A DNA stretch of 64,000 nt from Oscillospiraceae bacterium (GTDB lineage Bacteria > Bacillota > Clostridia > Oscillospirales > Ruminococcaceae). Of the stretch, positions 34,989 through 43,881 are shown piece after piece. The translations under genes and the position numbers were made by a program. Every line of letters begins with the position of its first letter. The first letter of the stretch is position 1. The stretch spans positions 1 to 64,000 of the forward strand of contig JAFXZM010000020.1 in NCBI GenBank assembly GCA_017541275.1, in the 5' to 3' direction. The notes beneath the pieces are model-generated. The model was not told where the DNA came from and did no database searches. It saw nothing but the letters and a program-made list of their open reading frames with translations.

Positions 34989-36295
34989 CCCGTATCTCCT
35001 TCCCAGAGCGCACAGGCGCCGCAGCGCCGGATGCGCAGAACATGACAAGCACCGTCACCGAGTATGCGTTCGGTCTGTGCGCGGAATTCCCCGATCATAT
35101 CGAGCGGCACAAAGGCCTGCACGGTTCCGGCAAAGCCGCCGCCGTGAACGCGGAAAGCACCTTTGCCTGCAAGCAGCTTTTCGCAGAGCGCGAGTGTCAC
35201 TGCGACCGCCTGCTGCTTTGTACTGCCGGCCGCAGAGATATTTTGCAGTGCAAATGCGGAGGAGCGGCCGGATTCCGTCACGAGTGAGAGAAAATCGGCG
35301 AATCGTCCGGCTTTCAGCGCAGATGTCTGCTGCAAAACGCGGGCATTGTCGCCGTAAAAATGCATGGCACGCAGCACGGCGCGGTCGCCGCAGTTTTTCC
35401 GCAGCTCCGGCAGATGCGCGAGAAAATCCGCCTCATCTGTTTCGCGCAGAACGGTTTTTCCGAGCGCAGCGGCAACGGACTTCATCTCAGCGGGCACTGC
35501 CGCATATTCATCGGTCAGGTCAGCATGATCCGCGCCGGAATCAATGATGCAGAGCGCATAGCCCTCGGCATTGAGATCGAGCTGTACCTGCTCCCAGAGC
35601 GGCTGCGCGGGGTCGGCAAAGTCGATGGCCGTCACGCCGCCGAGCGCACATGCCATCTGATCCATGAGGCCGCAGGGCTTGCCGAAATAAACATTTTCCG
35701 CATACTGCGCGATCATCGCGAGTTCGCTTTGCGAAAACTGCGAATCCGCATAAAAATCGTTGACAATCGTGCCGAGCATGACCTCAAAGGCGGCCGAGGA
35801 GGACATGCCGCTGCCCTTGAGCACATCGGAAACCGTATAGGCACAGAAGCCGCCTGCGGGCATTCCGCGCTGTGCAAAGCGTGCAGCAATGCCGCGCAGC
35901 AGTGCCGCAGAGCATCCGGTTTCATCCGCGTGTACGGCAAGGTCATCCGCGGAGATGCGGTCCTCCGGATAGCCCTCGGATTTCACGCGCATAATGCCGT
36001 CATCGGTTTTTGCTGCGACAGCGATGATATCAAGGCTGATGCCGCCGGCCAGCACGCGCCCGTGCTGGTGATCGGTGTGGTTGCCGCCGAGCTCGGTTCT
36101 GCCGGAAACGGAGAAAATGCGCACCGGCATCTCGCCGTACAGCTCACAGAAGCCGCCGACGGCATGCAGGATGCGTTCACGGTACGGCGCAAGCGCCTCG
36201 CCGGAGGCACCGTACATTGCGCACAGCGCGGCATCACACGCACCGGAGCGGACATAGGCGGCCGCAGTCTCCGGCATCAGAAAATCATGCTTCAT
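34979..36295 (-). CDS. galK: Galactokinase
   Basis: GHMP kinase phosphorylating galactose to galactose 1-phosphate. The galactokinase signature GRTELGGNHTDHQHG (about residue 66-80) and the ATP loop VLKGSGMSSSAAFEV (about 150-164) are clear; the third motif VHGGGFAGTVQAF is near the C terminus. 438 aa is slightly longer than the usual ~390. ATG 36295 follows AGGAGAAGTC; the upstream ATG at 36313 overlaps the ribosome site. No galT or galE is adjacent, and murD and a glycosyltransferase follow, so the product may feed surface glycans as well as the Leloir pathway (inference). Confidence 0.93.
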   Translation of the reverse strand: MKHDFLMPETAAAYVRSGACDAALCAMYGASGEALAPYRERILHAVGGFCELYGEMPVRIFSVSGRTELGGNHTDHQHGRVLAGGISLDIIAVAAKTDDGIMRVKSEGYPEDRISADDLAVHADETGCSAALLRGIAARFAQRGMPAGGFCAYTVSDVLKGSGMSSSAAFEVMLGTIVNDFYADSQFSQSELAMIAQYAENVYFGKPCGLMDQMACALGGVTAIDFADPAQPLWEQVQLDLNAEGYALCIIDSGADHADLTDEYAAVPAEMKSVAAALGKTVLRETDEADFLAHLPELRKNCGDRAVLRAMHFYGDNARVLQQTSALKAGRFADFLSLVTESGRSSAFALQNISAAGSTKQQAVAVTLALCEKLLAGKGAFRVHGGGFAGTVQAFVPLDMIGEFRAQTERILGDGACHVLRIRRCGACALWEGDTGCC

Positions 36296-36327
36296 GCAGA
36301 CTTCTCCTATCATATCGTATTACATCT

Positions 36328-36356
36328 ATTATAGCGAACCGCGGGGAAAAACGCAA
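36328..36356 (-). promoter_or_regulatory. Promoter of the galK-murD-gtrB operon
   Basis: On the minus strand TTGCGT (36351-36356), 17 bases, TATAAT (36328-36333), 32 bases before the start codon. Confidence 0.8.
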
Positions 36357-36450
36357 GCGCTCCGCATCCATTTATATGTTTTGCCCAAAAATCGCAGCAG
36401 CCGCGCAAAAAAGCTGTGTATCAGCGGAACGGCGGTGTCCGCCGCAGTAA

Positions 36451-36493
36451 AAAAAAGCAGGATTCCGGGTGCTGACGAACATCCGGAATCCTG
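36451..36493 (-). terminator. Terminator of the aminotransferase gene
   Basis: CAGGATTCCGG (36458-36468) pairs with CCGGAATCCTG (36483-36493); on the minus strand it is followed by a run of T residues (36451-36456 region). Confidence 0.88.
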
Positions 36494-36507
36494 TTATGAA
36501 TTATATG

Positions 36508-37707
36508 TCAGCGGTAAGCCTCAGCGAGCTTTTTGAATGCGGGCAGGCTGCGCTCGATCATCTCGGTCGTGACGCAGTAAGCGATGCGGATGAAGCCCTC
36601 GCAGCCGAAGGAGTCCGACGGCACAAGCAGCAGCTCGAAGTCGCGGGCCTTTTGGCAGAATGCATTTGCATCGGGCTCCAGGGCCTGTACCCAGAGATAG
36701 AATGCGCCGTCCGGATAGATGCAGCGGTAGCCGTATTCGGAGAGGGCATTGTAGAGCAGATCGCGGTTTCTGCGGTAAACCGAGAGATCGGAGGTTTTTC
36801 CGACATTTTCCGCAACGACGCGCTGAGCGAGGCTCGGTGCGCAGACGAAGCCCAGTGCTCTGCCGGAGCCGCAGACCGCAGCATAGACCGATCTGTTGTC
36901 CTGCATTTTCGGGGAAACGACGATATAGCCGATGCGGTCGCCGGGGAGAGACAGCGATTTGCTGAAGGAATAGCAGACAAAAGTGTTGTCATAGAGGTTC
37001 GGGAGGTAGGGCACGACGGTCTTGTCATCGTACACCAGCTCGCGGTAGGGCTCGTCGGCGATCAGATAGATCGGGTGGCCGTACTCGGCCTCCTTGGCGC
37101 GGAGAATATCGCAGAATTTTCTGAGATTTTCCTCAGTAAAGACGACGCCTGTGGGGTTGTTCGGGGTATTGACGATAATCGCCTTGGTTTCCGGCGTAAT
37201 GAGCTGTTCAAGTGCGGGGAGGTTCATCTGGAAGGAATCGAGGTCAGCGGGAACGACCGTGAGCTTTGCGCCTGCCGCCTCAACAAAAACGCGGTATTCT
37301 GGGAAGAACGGTGCAAAGGTCATGCAGGTATCGCCGGGGCAGAGGATTGCGTGCAGCGTGACGGTAAGCGAAGCAGCCGCGCCGCAGGTCATGTAGAGGT
37401 CGGCAGCGGAAATGCCCGCACCGAAGCGCTTGTTGATATCATCGGCGATTGCCTTGCGGACGGGCTCAGCGCCGACAGCGGAGGTATAGCCGTGCAGCAG
37501 AACGGAGGCTGTTTCGTCCATAAGGCGGCGCATGGTGTCGTGGACAGATTCCGGTGCCGGAACGCTCGGGTTGCCGAGGCTGAAATCGAACACATTTTCG
37601 CGGCCGATCTCCTGTGCGCGGCGGTTGCCGTATTCAAAGGTTTCGCGGATGACAGAGGGAGCCTGTCCGAGCGCGAGCATGGATGCCTGATAGGGCTGAA
37701 ATGCCAT
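36508..37707 (-). CDS. Pyridoxal phosphate-dependent aminotransferase (class I/II)
   Basis: Fold-type I aminotransferase. FDFSLGNPSVPAP is the substrate-binding N-terminal motif, VNTPNNPTGVVF contains the conserved Asn, and SFSKSLSLPGDRIGY carries the PLP lysine (about residue 239) and the phosphate-binding Arg. 399 aa is normal. Aspartate or aromatic amino acids are the usual substrates of this group; the sequence does not decide. ATG 37707 is preferred because GAGGA lies 6 bases before it; an ATG 18 bases upstream would be internal to the leader. Single gene with own promoter and terminator. Confidence 0.92.
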   Translation of the reverse strand: MAFQPYQASMLALGQAPSVIRETFEYGNRRAQEIGRENVFDFSLGNPSVPAPESVHDTMRRLMDETASVLLHGYTSAVGAEPVRKAIADDINKRFGAGISAADLYMTCGAAASLTVTLHAILCPGDTCMTFAPFFPEYRVFVEAAGAKLTVVPADLDSFQMNLPALEQLITPETKAIIVNTPNNPTGVVFTEENLRKFCDILRAKEAEYGHPIYLIADEPYRELVYDDKTVVPYLPNLYDNTFVCYSFSKSLSLPGDRIGYIVVSPKMQDNRSVYAAVCGSGRALGFVCAPSLAQRVVAENVGKTSDLSVYRRNRDLLYNALSEYGYRCIYPDGAFYLWVQALEPDANAFCQKARDFELLLVPSDSFGCEGFIRIAYCVTTEMIERSLPAFKKLAEAYR

Positions 37708-37767
37708 AGGAATTCCTCTTTTCATTTGGATTTTACGCCTGCCGATCATTCCGGCGGTGCTGTATAT

Positions 37768-37796
37768 ATGATACCAGAAATCGCGGAGTTTGTCAA
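37768..37796 (-). promoter_or_regulatory. Promoter of the aminotransferase gene
   Basis: On the minus strand TTGACA (37791-37796), 17 bases, TATCAT (37768-37773). Confidence 0.8.
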
Positions 37797-37976
37797 CAAC
37801 GTGCGGCAAAAAGGAAAGGCTTGCGGGAGTTCGGAGGGCAGAGCCCAAGGAAAACACTGATAAAACCCCGCCTGACGGCTTGGCAGGCAATCTGCTTGCA
37901 TATTATCCGTCATCATGCACGAAAACGCCTTGCTGGGCGCCAGCCCAGCGGCGTCATTTTCATATTTCTCTACAGA

Positions 37977-38008
37977 CTGTGCCGCCCGGTAGGAACCGGG
38001 CGGCACAG
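37977..38008 (-). terminator. Hairpin downstream of glyS
   Basis: CTGTGCCGCCCGGT (37977-37990) pairs perfectly with ACCGGGCGGCACAG (37995-38008) around a 4-base loop. The T run after it on the minus strand is poor, so termination may be partial. Confidence 0.7.
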
Positions 38009-38024
38009 AATCAAAGCAAAGAAA

Positions 38025-39416
38025 TCAATAATGGAGCTTTTCGTGGAGATAGCCGACGAGCTCCGTAATAGGGATACGGACCTGCTCCATGGTATCGCGG
38101 TCGCGAACGGTCACGCACTGGTCTTTTTCATCGGTATCGAAATCGTAGGTAATGCAGAAGGGCGTACCGATTTCATCCTCGCGGCGATAGCGCTTACCGA
38201 TCGAGCCGGTGTCATCGAAATCGACCATATAATACTGCGAGAGCATGTCATAGACGGCGCGGGCTTTCTCAGAGAGCTTCTTGGAGAGCGGCAGCACAGC
38301 GCACTTAAACGGAGCGAGCATCGGGTGGAAGTGCATGACGGTGCGGACATCCTCCTTGCCCTTGTCATCGGTCAGGGTCTCGCGGTCGTAGGCCTCGGTG
38401 AGCACAGAGAGGAACAGCCGCTCGACGCCGAGGGACGGTTCAATGACATAGGGGATATAGCGCTCATTGGTTTCGGGGTCGAAATAATCGAGCGTTTTGC
38501 CGGAGGTATTGGTATGCTGTGTGAGGTCATAGTCGGTTCTGTCGGCGACGCCCCAGAGCTCGCCCCAGCCGAACGGGAACAGATACTCGAAGTCAGTGGT
38601 TGCCTTGGAGTAGAAGCAGAGCTCCTCCTGTGAATGGTCGCGCAGGCGGAGATTTTCCTCTTTGAGGCCGATTTTGAGGAGGAAATCCTTGCAGTAGGCG
38701 CGCCAGTACTGGAACCATTCGAGGTCGGTGCCGGGCTTGCAGAAGAACTCCAGCTCCATCTGTTCAAACTCACGGACGCGGAAGATGAAGTTGCCGGGCG
38801 TAATCTCATTGCGGAAGGATTTACCGATCTGGCCGACGCCGAAGGGAATTTTGCGGCGGGTAGTGCGCTGGATATTGGCGAAGTTGACGAAGATGCCCTG
38901 CGCGGTTTCGGGGCGGAGGTACAGTTCAGATTTGCTGTCCTCAGTGACGCCCTGGAAGGTTTTGAACATGAGGTTAAACTGACGGATATCGGTAAAATTC
39001 GCCTTGCCGCAGTTCGGGCAGACGATGCCTTTTTCCTTGATATAATCGGTCATCTGCTGGTTGGTCCAGCCGGCGACATTTGTGCCGTCGAAGTCTTCGA
39101 TGAGGTTATCGGCGCGGTGACGGGTCTTGCACTCCTTGCAGTCCATGAGGGGATCGGAGAAGCCGCCGATATGGCCGGAGGCGACCCATGTCTGGGGGTT
39201 CATGAGAATGGCGCTGTCGAGGCCGACGTTATGGGGGTTCGCCTGCACGAAGAAGTGCCACCATGCCTTTTTGATATTGTTTTTGAGTTCGACGCCCAGC
39301 GGGCCGTAATCCCATGTGTTTGCGAGGCCGCCGTAGATTTCGGAGCCTGCATACACAAAACCGCGGCCCTGACAGAGCGCGACGAGCTGATCCATTTGCT
39401 TGTCCGTATTTTTCAT
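38025..39416 (-). CDS. glyS: Glycyl-tRNA synthetase (alpha2 type)
   Basis: Class II aminoacyl-tRNA synthetase charging tRNA-Gly. It begins with [20 protein letters not shown] and [13 protein letters not shown] (motif 1 region), has the zinc-like [11 protein letters not shown] and [11 protein letters not shown] pairs, motif 2 [25 protein letters not shown] and motif 3 GVERLFL; the C-terminal anticodon domain starts near [10 protein letters not shown]. 463 aa fits the single-chain dimeric enzyme, not the GlyQ/GlyS tetramer. The leader from the promoter is only about 27 bases, so no T-box riboswitch is present. Confidence 0.97.
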   Translation of the reverse strand: MKNTDKQMDQLVALCQGRGFVYAGSEIYGGLANTWDYGPLGVELKNNIKKAWWHFFVQANPHNVGLDSAILMNPQTWVASGHIGGFSDPLMDCKECKTRHRADNLIEDFDGTNVAGWTNQQMTDYIKEKGIVCPNCGKANFTDIRQFNLMFKTFQGVTEDSKSELYLRPETAQGIFVNFANIQRTTRRKIPFGVGQIGKSFRNEITPGNFIFRVREFEQMELEFFCKPGTDLEWFQYWRAYCKDFLLKIGLKEENLRLRDHSQEELCFYSKATTDFEYLFPFGWGELWGVADRTDYDLTQHTNTSGKTLDYFDPETNERYIPYVIEPSLGVERLFLSVLTEAYDRETLTDDKGKEDVRTVMHFHPMLAPFKCAVLPLSKKLSEKARAVYDMLSQYYMVDFDDTGSIGKRYRREDEIGTPFCITYDFDTDEKDQCVTVRDRDTMEQVRIPITELVGYLHEKLHY

Positions 39417-39448
39417 GCGAAAAACCGCCTTTCCAGAATTGTACTCTT

Positions 39449-39477
39449 ATTATAAAACAGAATGCAAAAAAAGTCAA
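39449..39477 (-). promoter_or_regulatory. Promoter of glyS
   Basis: On the minus strand TTGACT (39472-39477), 17 bases, TATAAT (39449-39454). Confidence 0.85.
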
Positions 39478-39596
39478 GAGGCGGGGGTTCAGTGTGAGTG
39501 GCTGATCGGGGATTTTCAGCATGTAACCGGCGATGTCAAATAAAAGTTTTGGTACGTCAGCTTTGCTGGCGTTTGCTTTCTTTCAAAAGCTCGCAG

Positions 39597-39645
39597 GATT
39601 CCAAAGGGCAGCGCCCTTTGGCCGCAGGGTTTGCACGCAAACCCA
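39597..39645. repeat. Palindromic repeat related to 5064-5092
   Basis: GGATTCCAAAGGGC is followed by its mirror CGCCCTTTGG (arms 39601-39609 and 39612-39621), then GGGTTTGCACGCAAACCC (39628-39645). The flank and first arm match the element at 5064-5092. Confidence 0.7.
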
Positions 39646-39706
39646 GAGCCCGGCTCCGGTTCTGCGCCCATGATGCAAAACAGTTAATATTATTTTACTG
39701 CTCCCA

Positions 39707-39735
39707 TTGCACTTTCCCGCATCATATGGTATAAT
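39707..39735 (+). promoter_or_regulatory. Promoter of the LRR-dockerin gene
   Basis: TTGCAC (39707-39712), 17 bases, TATAAT (39730-39735); preceded by ACTGCTCCCA and with ATGG before the -10, as in the lepA promoter. Confidence 0.85.
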
Positions 39736-39808
39736 ATGGGTATTCAGCACGGCACCGTACAGGGCGGCTGCCGGAATGCTGCATGGAATTCAGACAGGAG
39801 GTTTTTCA

Positions 39809-42547
39809 ATGAAAGTTACATGGAAGCAGACGCTTTCCGCACTGACAGCCTGTGCAATGCTGCTCAGCCTGAACACACAGGTCTATGCAGAAAACGACAG
39901 CACACCGCCGGACGGCGTCACGGTTCAAACAGAGACCGATAATACGCCGCCGAAGGCATTGATGACAATGGATTCAGATCAGAACGGCCAGAACTATTCT
40001 ATTGACCTGACCGGAATTGACGCATCAAAGATCAGTTCTGTTCAGATCGGTGTTTCGTTTGACACCGGTTTTCTGAAGGGCTGTCTCAGTTATAGCGATA
40101 TGACAAACGATAATAAATGGACATCAGATGAGTATTCGTTTTCAAACGAGGACGCATCTGTTTCTGAACAAACAACCGTAATTCACAATTTGGAGCAGAA
40201 AATCAATGCCGAGTATGAAGCAGAGTCGGCGCTCTGTGTTGAATTCTGGTATGTCAGCCCGCACAATAATGACGATGGGAGTGCGGGGGAACTCGGCACA
40301 GCGTACCTGACTTCTGTTACGCTGTTCGATGCCGATGATAATATCATCAGGAAGATCACGCCGGACGAAGTTTATTCCGATCCTGCCGCAACAACCACCA
40401 CCGAAGCAACGACCACCACGACAACGACCACGACATCCACGTATTACGTTCTGACAACAACGACGCAGTATATGACCGGAACATACGATATTTTCACCTA
40501 TCAGAAGTACGCCGATCATATTGAGATCATCCGTGCGGAGGTACCGGACAACATCACGGAGGTTGAGGTTCCCGCGTATATCGAGGGGCTGCCCGTAACG
40601 GTTCTGGGCGGATACTCCGGCAGCTATTGCTTTGTGTTCACGCGCCCGACCACAACGACTACAACGACCACCACGACCACAACCACAACCACGACCACTA
40701 CGACCAATCACCGCCCCGCAGTCACGAGTCTCGCGACAACCGCTACTGCTGTCAGGGGAGGAACAGTGATTGCCTACAAGCCGAATACCAATCTGACGCA
40801 GGTCAAGCTGCCGGACAGCATTCAGAAAATCGGATCGGGCGCATTCGGCGGCATGACCGGCCTGACGAAAATAGATGTGCCGAGCTCGGTTTCGTTCATT
40901 TCGGATACTGCGTTCCGGGACTGCTCCTCGCTTCAGTCATTCAGCGTTGCGGCGGGCAATGAGCATTACAGCACATCGGACGGCGTGCTTTACAATGCGG
41001 ACAAGACCGCGCTGGTGCGGTATCCGGCCGCAAAGGCGAATACCTCCTATACGCTGCCGCAGAACGTGGAACGCATCAACGGCTATGCGCTTCAGAGCGC
41101 GAAAAACCTGCAATCCGTCAAGCTGCCGTCTTCGTTGAAGTCTATCGGCCAATACGCGTTCAACCAGAGCGGACTGACGGAACTAACCGTTCCGGAAAAC
41201 GTGAATGCGGTCGCAAAGTATGCCTTTGCCGGCTGCGAAAATCTGAAGGATATCACGTTCCTGAATCCGGCCGTCAGCCTGTCAGACATGAATTCGTCCG
41301 GTATTGTGCTATATCCGGGCAATCTGTATAACAGCGGCGGCATCTTTACCGGAACCGTCCACGGCTACGACGGCTCGACTGCACAGTATTATGCGTCGCA
41401 TTTCGGCCTGAAATTTGCATCACTCGGCAAAAAAGCGGTCGTGACAGCCGTGACCGTATTGGAAACAACGACAACGACTACGACAACGACAACCGCAGCC
41501 GGCTCCGCCATTCCGACTGCAACCAAAGCAGCCACTACGACCACAACCATCGCTGGCAATTCAGTCGATTCCGAAGGTCTGCCGACATGGAAAACGGTCG
41601 TTGCTGCGGATCATATGCTGATTGAGGTCACGCCTGAATCGAATTCTGCCATCGTAATTTCCGTTGATCCGGATGCGGAATCGGTCTCCGTACCGTATTC
41701 CGTGACACTGACAGACGGGAAGGAATACCCGGTCGGTTCGATCAGCGGCAATGCGTTCATGGGCTGCACCAAGCTGAAAAACCTGTATCTCAGCTCGAAT
41801 ATCAGTTATTTCTCTTATGCAGCGCTTTGTCCGCTGACATCGCTGGAAAGCCTGACATCGGGCAAAAATCAATTCCGCCTTGAGGACGGCGTGCTGTACG
41901 ACGCCGGAAAAACAAGCATATATCATTATTTCTCGAAGGAAAAAGAATTTGTCATTCCGGAAACGGTTACCTATATTGCCGAGAGAGCGTTCAACGGCTG
42001 CTCAGACATGAAGATCACAATTCCCGCAAAAAGCAACATAAACGCCTACAAAAACTGGGACGGAAGCTGGAATCTGTATACGAATAACCAGTCCGTCATT
42101 AGCGCCTCAGCATTTTGGGGCATGACCGGCGAGGTGACATATCTGCTCAATCCGAATTCAAATTGGGGATATGGCACCGCGAAGGCAACGTCATCCTTCC
42201 AGGAGGCAACAGCAGCCGGAATGCGGCGCTTCTACGGCGAGCTTTACAATGAAAAGCCGGTAATCCGCGGCTATGAGAATTCCTTTGCCGAGAGACAGGC
42301 CAAGCAGTATGAGATGACATTTGAGAAGATTGCATATGTCGGCGGTGATTTATCCGGCGACGGCATCCTGAATATCAACGATGCAGTTCTGTTTTCGCGG
42401 TACATAAGTGAATCAAACTATTTGTCGTATTCATCGTATTCGTCGTATCAGGTTTATCTGGATGCAGGCGACCTTGACGGTGACGGCATCCTCACGATTG
42501 CAGACCTTTCAAAGCTGCTGGCGGCGCTTCTCCGTCAGACAGAATGA
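39809..42547 (+). CDS. Secreted BspA-type leucine-rich repeat protein with dockerin
   Basis: Extracellular, probably cellulosome-bound protein of unknown activity. Signal peptide (about 1-29), a beta-rich region (about 45-180) resembling a cohesin-like or Ig fold, Thr-rich linkers (about 195-215, 275-300, 550-580), and two blocks of BspA-type repeats such as GAFGGMTGLTKIDVPSSVSFISDTAF (shortened: consensus F.GC..L..I..P..V). The C-terminal dockerin has DLSGDGILNINDAVLFSRYI and DLDGDGILTIADLSKLLAAL (about 850-908). ATG has ACAGGAGG upstream. The 912 aa protein has no enzyme domain I can name; adhesion or substrate binding is a guess from the repeats. Confidence 0.88.
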   Translation: MKVTWKQTLSALTACAMLLSLNTQVYAENDSTPPDGVTVQTETDNTPPKALMTMDSDQNGQNYSIDLTGIDASKISSVQIGVSFDTGFLKGCLSYSDMTNDNKWTSDEYSFSNEDASVSEQTTVIHNLEQKINAEYEAESALCVEFWYVSPHNNDDGSAGELGTAYLTSVTLFDADDNIIRKITPDEVYSDPAATTTTEATTTTTTTTTSTYYVLTTTTQYMTGTYDIFTYQKYADHIEIIRAEVPDNITEVEVPAYIEGLPVTVLGGYSGSYCFVFTRPTTTTTTTTTTTTTTTTTTTNHRPAVTSLATTATAVRGGTVIAYKPNTNLTQVKLPDSIQKIGSGAFGGMTGLTKIDVPSSVSFISDTAFRDCSSLQSFSVAAGNEHYSTSDGVLYNADKTALVRYPAAKANTSYTLPQNVERINGYALQSAKNLQSVKLPSSLKSIGQYAFNQSGLTELTVPENVNAVAKYAFAGCENLKDITFLNPAVSLSDMNSSGIVLYPGNLYNSGGIFTGTVHGYDGSTAQYYASHFGLKFASLGKKAVVTAVTVLETTTTTTTTTTAAGSAIPTATKAATTTTTIAGNSVDSEGLPTWKTVVAADHMLIEVTPESNSAIVISVDPDAESVSVPYSVTLTDGKEYPVGSISGNAFMGCTKLKNLYLSSNISYFSYAALCPLTSLESLTSGKNQFRLEDGVLYDAGKTSIYHYFSKEKEFVIPETVTYIAERAFNGCSDMKITIPAKSNINAYKNWDGSWNLYTNNQSVISASAFWGMTGEVTYLLNPNSNWGYGTAKATSSFQEATAAGMRRFYGELYNEKPVIRGYENSFAERQAKQYEMTFEKIAYVGGDLSGDGILNINDAVLFSRYISESNYLSYSSYSSYQVYLDAGDLDGDGILTIADLSKLLAALLRQTE

Positions 42548-42569
42548 TCGGTTTCAGTTTCATACTGTA

Positions 42570-42605
42570 TGCGCGCCGGGCAGCTTTCTGTCCGGCGCGC
42601 AGTTT
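42570..42605 (+). terminator. Terminator of the LRR-dockerin gene
   Basis: TGCGCGCCGG (42570-42579) pairs with CCGGCGCGCA (42592-42601); CAG/CTG extends it inside; GTTTTG follows. Confidence 0.85.
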
Positions 42606-42797
42606 TGTCAGTCAGGCGGGCTTTGTGCGGTATTGCCTTGCGTATCGGCCGAATGCATCGCAGATACCGCTTTCTCTGCAAGCGGACGCGCCCTGACAGG
42701 CCGACAAAATTTCTTGTTTGCATTTGTGAGTAGTATACAAATAATGTGCAGCAGCGGTCAATCCGGCAAAAAACAGGCGGAAAAATATGTCGAACGG

Positions 42798-42826
42798 TTG
42801 ACTTTTCACGCGAATTGTGATAAAAT
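42798..42826 (+). promoter_or_regulatory. Promoter of the SGNH-hydrolase lipoprotein gene
   Basis: TTGACT (42798-42803), 17 bases, TAAAAT (42821-42826), about 40 bases before the start codon. Confidence 0.75.
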
Positions 42827-42866
42827 AAGGTCGTTGAATCAACAAAAGAAAGCGGTGACCGATACT

Positions 42867-43811
42867 ATGAGAAAGCTTCTCAACAGAGTATTGATTTTTG
42901 GAGCGGCAGCATGCCTGACCTTATCATCGGCGGCCTGCGGTGCCGATGAGAGCTCCGATGCAAATATTGCTGCACAGATGACAGAGCAGACTGCTGCGCA
43001 GACCACCACAACCACAACGACCTCCGCCACCACCACCACAACAACTGCCACTACCACCACGACCTCTGAAACCACCACAACCGAAACAACAACCGAAGTC
43101 ACAACGACCTCGCTTCCGGTGAGTACGATCGGTGAAATCGTGACCGTACCGGCGGCAGGGAATCCCGCAGCAGGCGATTTTACGCGCTCAGCGGAGTATG
43201 ACGCATTCCTGACCGATACGGTGTTTGTCGGCGACAGCATTTGCAGCGGCCTGAAGGTCTATCATATTCTTCCGGATGACAATGTCATGGCAAAGGGCAG
43301 CGTCGCAGCGCGCAGCATTTTCGATTACAAATTTGATGTGCGCGGCAATGAATTCGGCCTGACCTACGGCCTGACTGTGCTGGATCCGAAATTTGTTGTA
43401 TTCTCGATGGGCATGAATGACATCAACATGACGTCAGCGGAGCAGTACTGCAAGAATTACGAGTACATTCTGGATACGGTTCATTCAGTTCTGCCGAATG
43501 CGAAGCTGTTTGTCGCGTCGATCACACCGATCTCCAATGACATCACATTCAGCACAAATGACAAAATCGACACCTACAATCAGGCCATCAAGGATTACCT
43601 TGCGGGACTCGGAAAGGGCTACGGATATGTCGATATCTCGCCGTACCTGAAGAATCAGTATAACGGCCTGAAGCTCGAATACAGCGGCGGCGACGGCATT
43701 CATCTTGCTCCGGCAGCCTATCAGGCGATTCTGTATCAGGTCTGCGAGCAGCTTGTCGATACCGGCATTGCACAGGGCACCAGCAAGGGCGGCACGCCCT
43801 ACGGCTATTGA
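42867..43811 (+). CDS. SGNH/GDSL-hydrolase lipoprotein
   Basis: Surface-anchored esterase of the SGNH fold. A lipoprotein signal (Cys about residue 22 in SSAACG) is followed by a Thr-rich spacer (about 42-85) of almost pure ACN codons. The catalytic blocks are VFVGDSICSGL (block I Ser, about 125), the Gly region, GMNDIN (block III Asn) and GDGIHLAPAAY (block V, Asp and His). Such enzymes deacetylate polysaccharides or peptidoglycan; the target is unknown. ATG 42867 is the only start compatible with the signal peptide; its ribosome site is weak. It has its own promoter and terminator. Confidence 0.88.
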   Translation: MRKLLNRVLIFGAAACLTLSSAACGADESSDANIAAQMTEQTAAQTTTTTTTSATTTTTTATTTTTSETTTTETTTEVTTTSLPVSTIGEIVTVPAAGNPAAGDFTRSAEYDAFLTDTVFVGDSICSGLKVYHILPDDNVMAKGSVAARSIFDYKFDVRGNEFGLTYGLTVLDPKFVVFSMGMNDINMTSAEQYCKNYEYILDTVHSVLPNAKLFVASITPISNDITFSTNDKIDTYNQAIKDYLAGLGKGYGYVDISPYLKNQYNGLKLEYSGGDGIHLAPAAYQAILYQVCEQLVDTGIAQGTSKGGTPYGY

Positions 43812-43840
43812 TTGCCGGCGGGTTTTCATAATAGAAAAGC

Positions 43841-43881
43841 GCACCCGCTCCGGGTTATTCCGGAGCGGGTGCATTTTATTT
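43841..43881. terminator. Bidirectional terminator between convergent genes
   Basis: GCACCCGCTCCGG (43841-43853) pairs perfectly with CCGGAGCGGGTGC (43860-43872), loop of 6, followed by ATTTTATTT; the reverse strand has TTTTC after the stem. Confidence 0.92.

Larger units (their letters stand above)
37708..38024. other. Intergenic region with promoter and palindromes
   Basis: No gene. It holds the aminotransferase promoter (37768-37796, minus), short palindromes such as CTGGGCGCCAGCCCAG (37933-37948 region), and the hairpin at 37977-38008 that ends glyS. Confidence 0.65.
39417..39808. other. Divergent intergenic region glyS/LRR-dockerin gene
   Basis: 392 bases with no gene. It contains the glyS promoter (39449-39477, minus), a palindromic repeat block (39597-39645), the promoter of the LRR-dockerin gene (39707-39735) and its ~70-base leader. 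Confidence 0.7.
42548..42866. other. Intergenic region with terminator, repeat fragments and promoter
   Basis: 319 bases without a gene: a strong terminator (42570-42605), a stretch containing GAATGCATCGCAGATACCGC (42654-42673), which resembles the core of the element at 7951-8060, and the promoter at 42798-42826. Confidence 0.65.

Noticed and set aside
39417..39480. T-box riboswitch for glyS
   Set aside because: The promoter lies about 30 bases before the start codon, leaving no room for a T-box leader.
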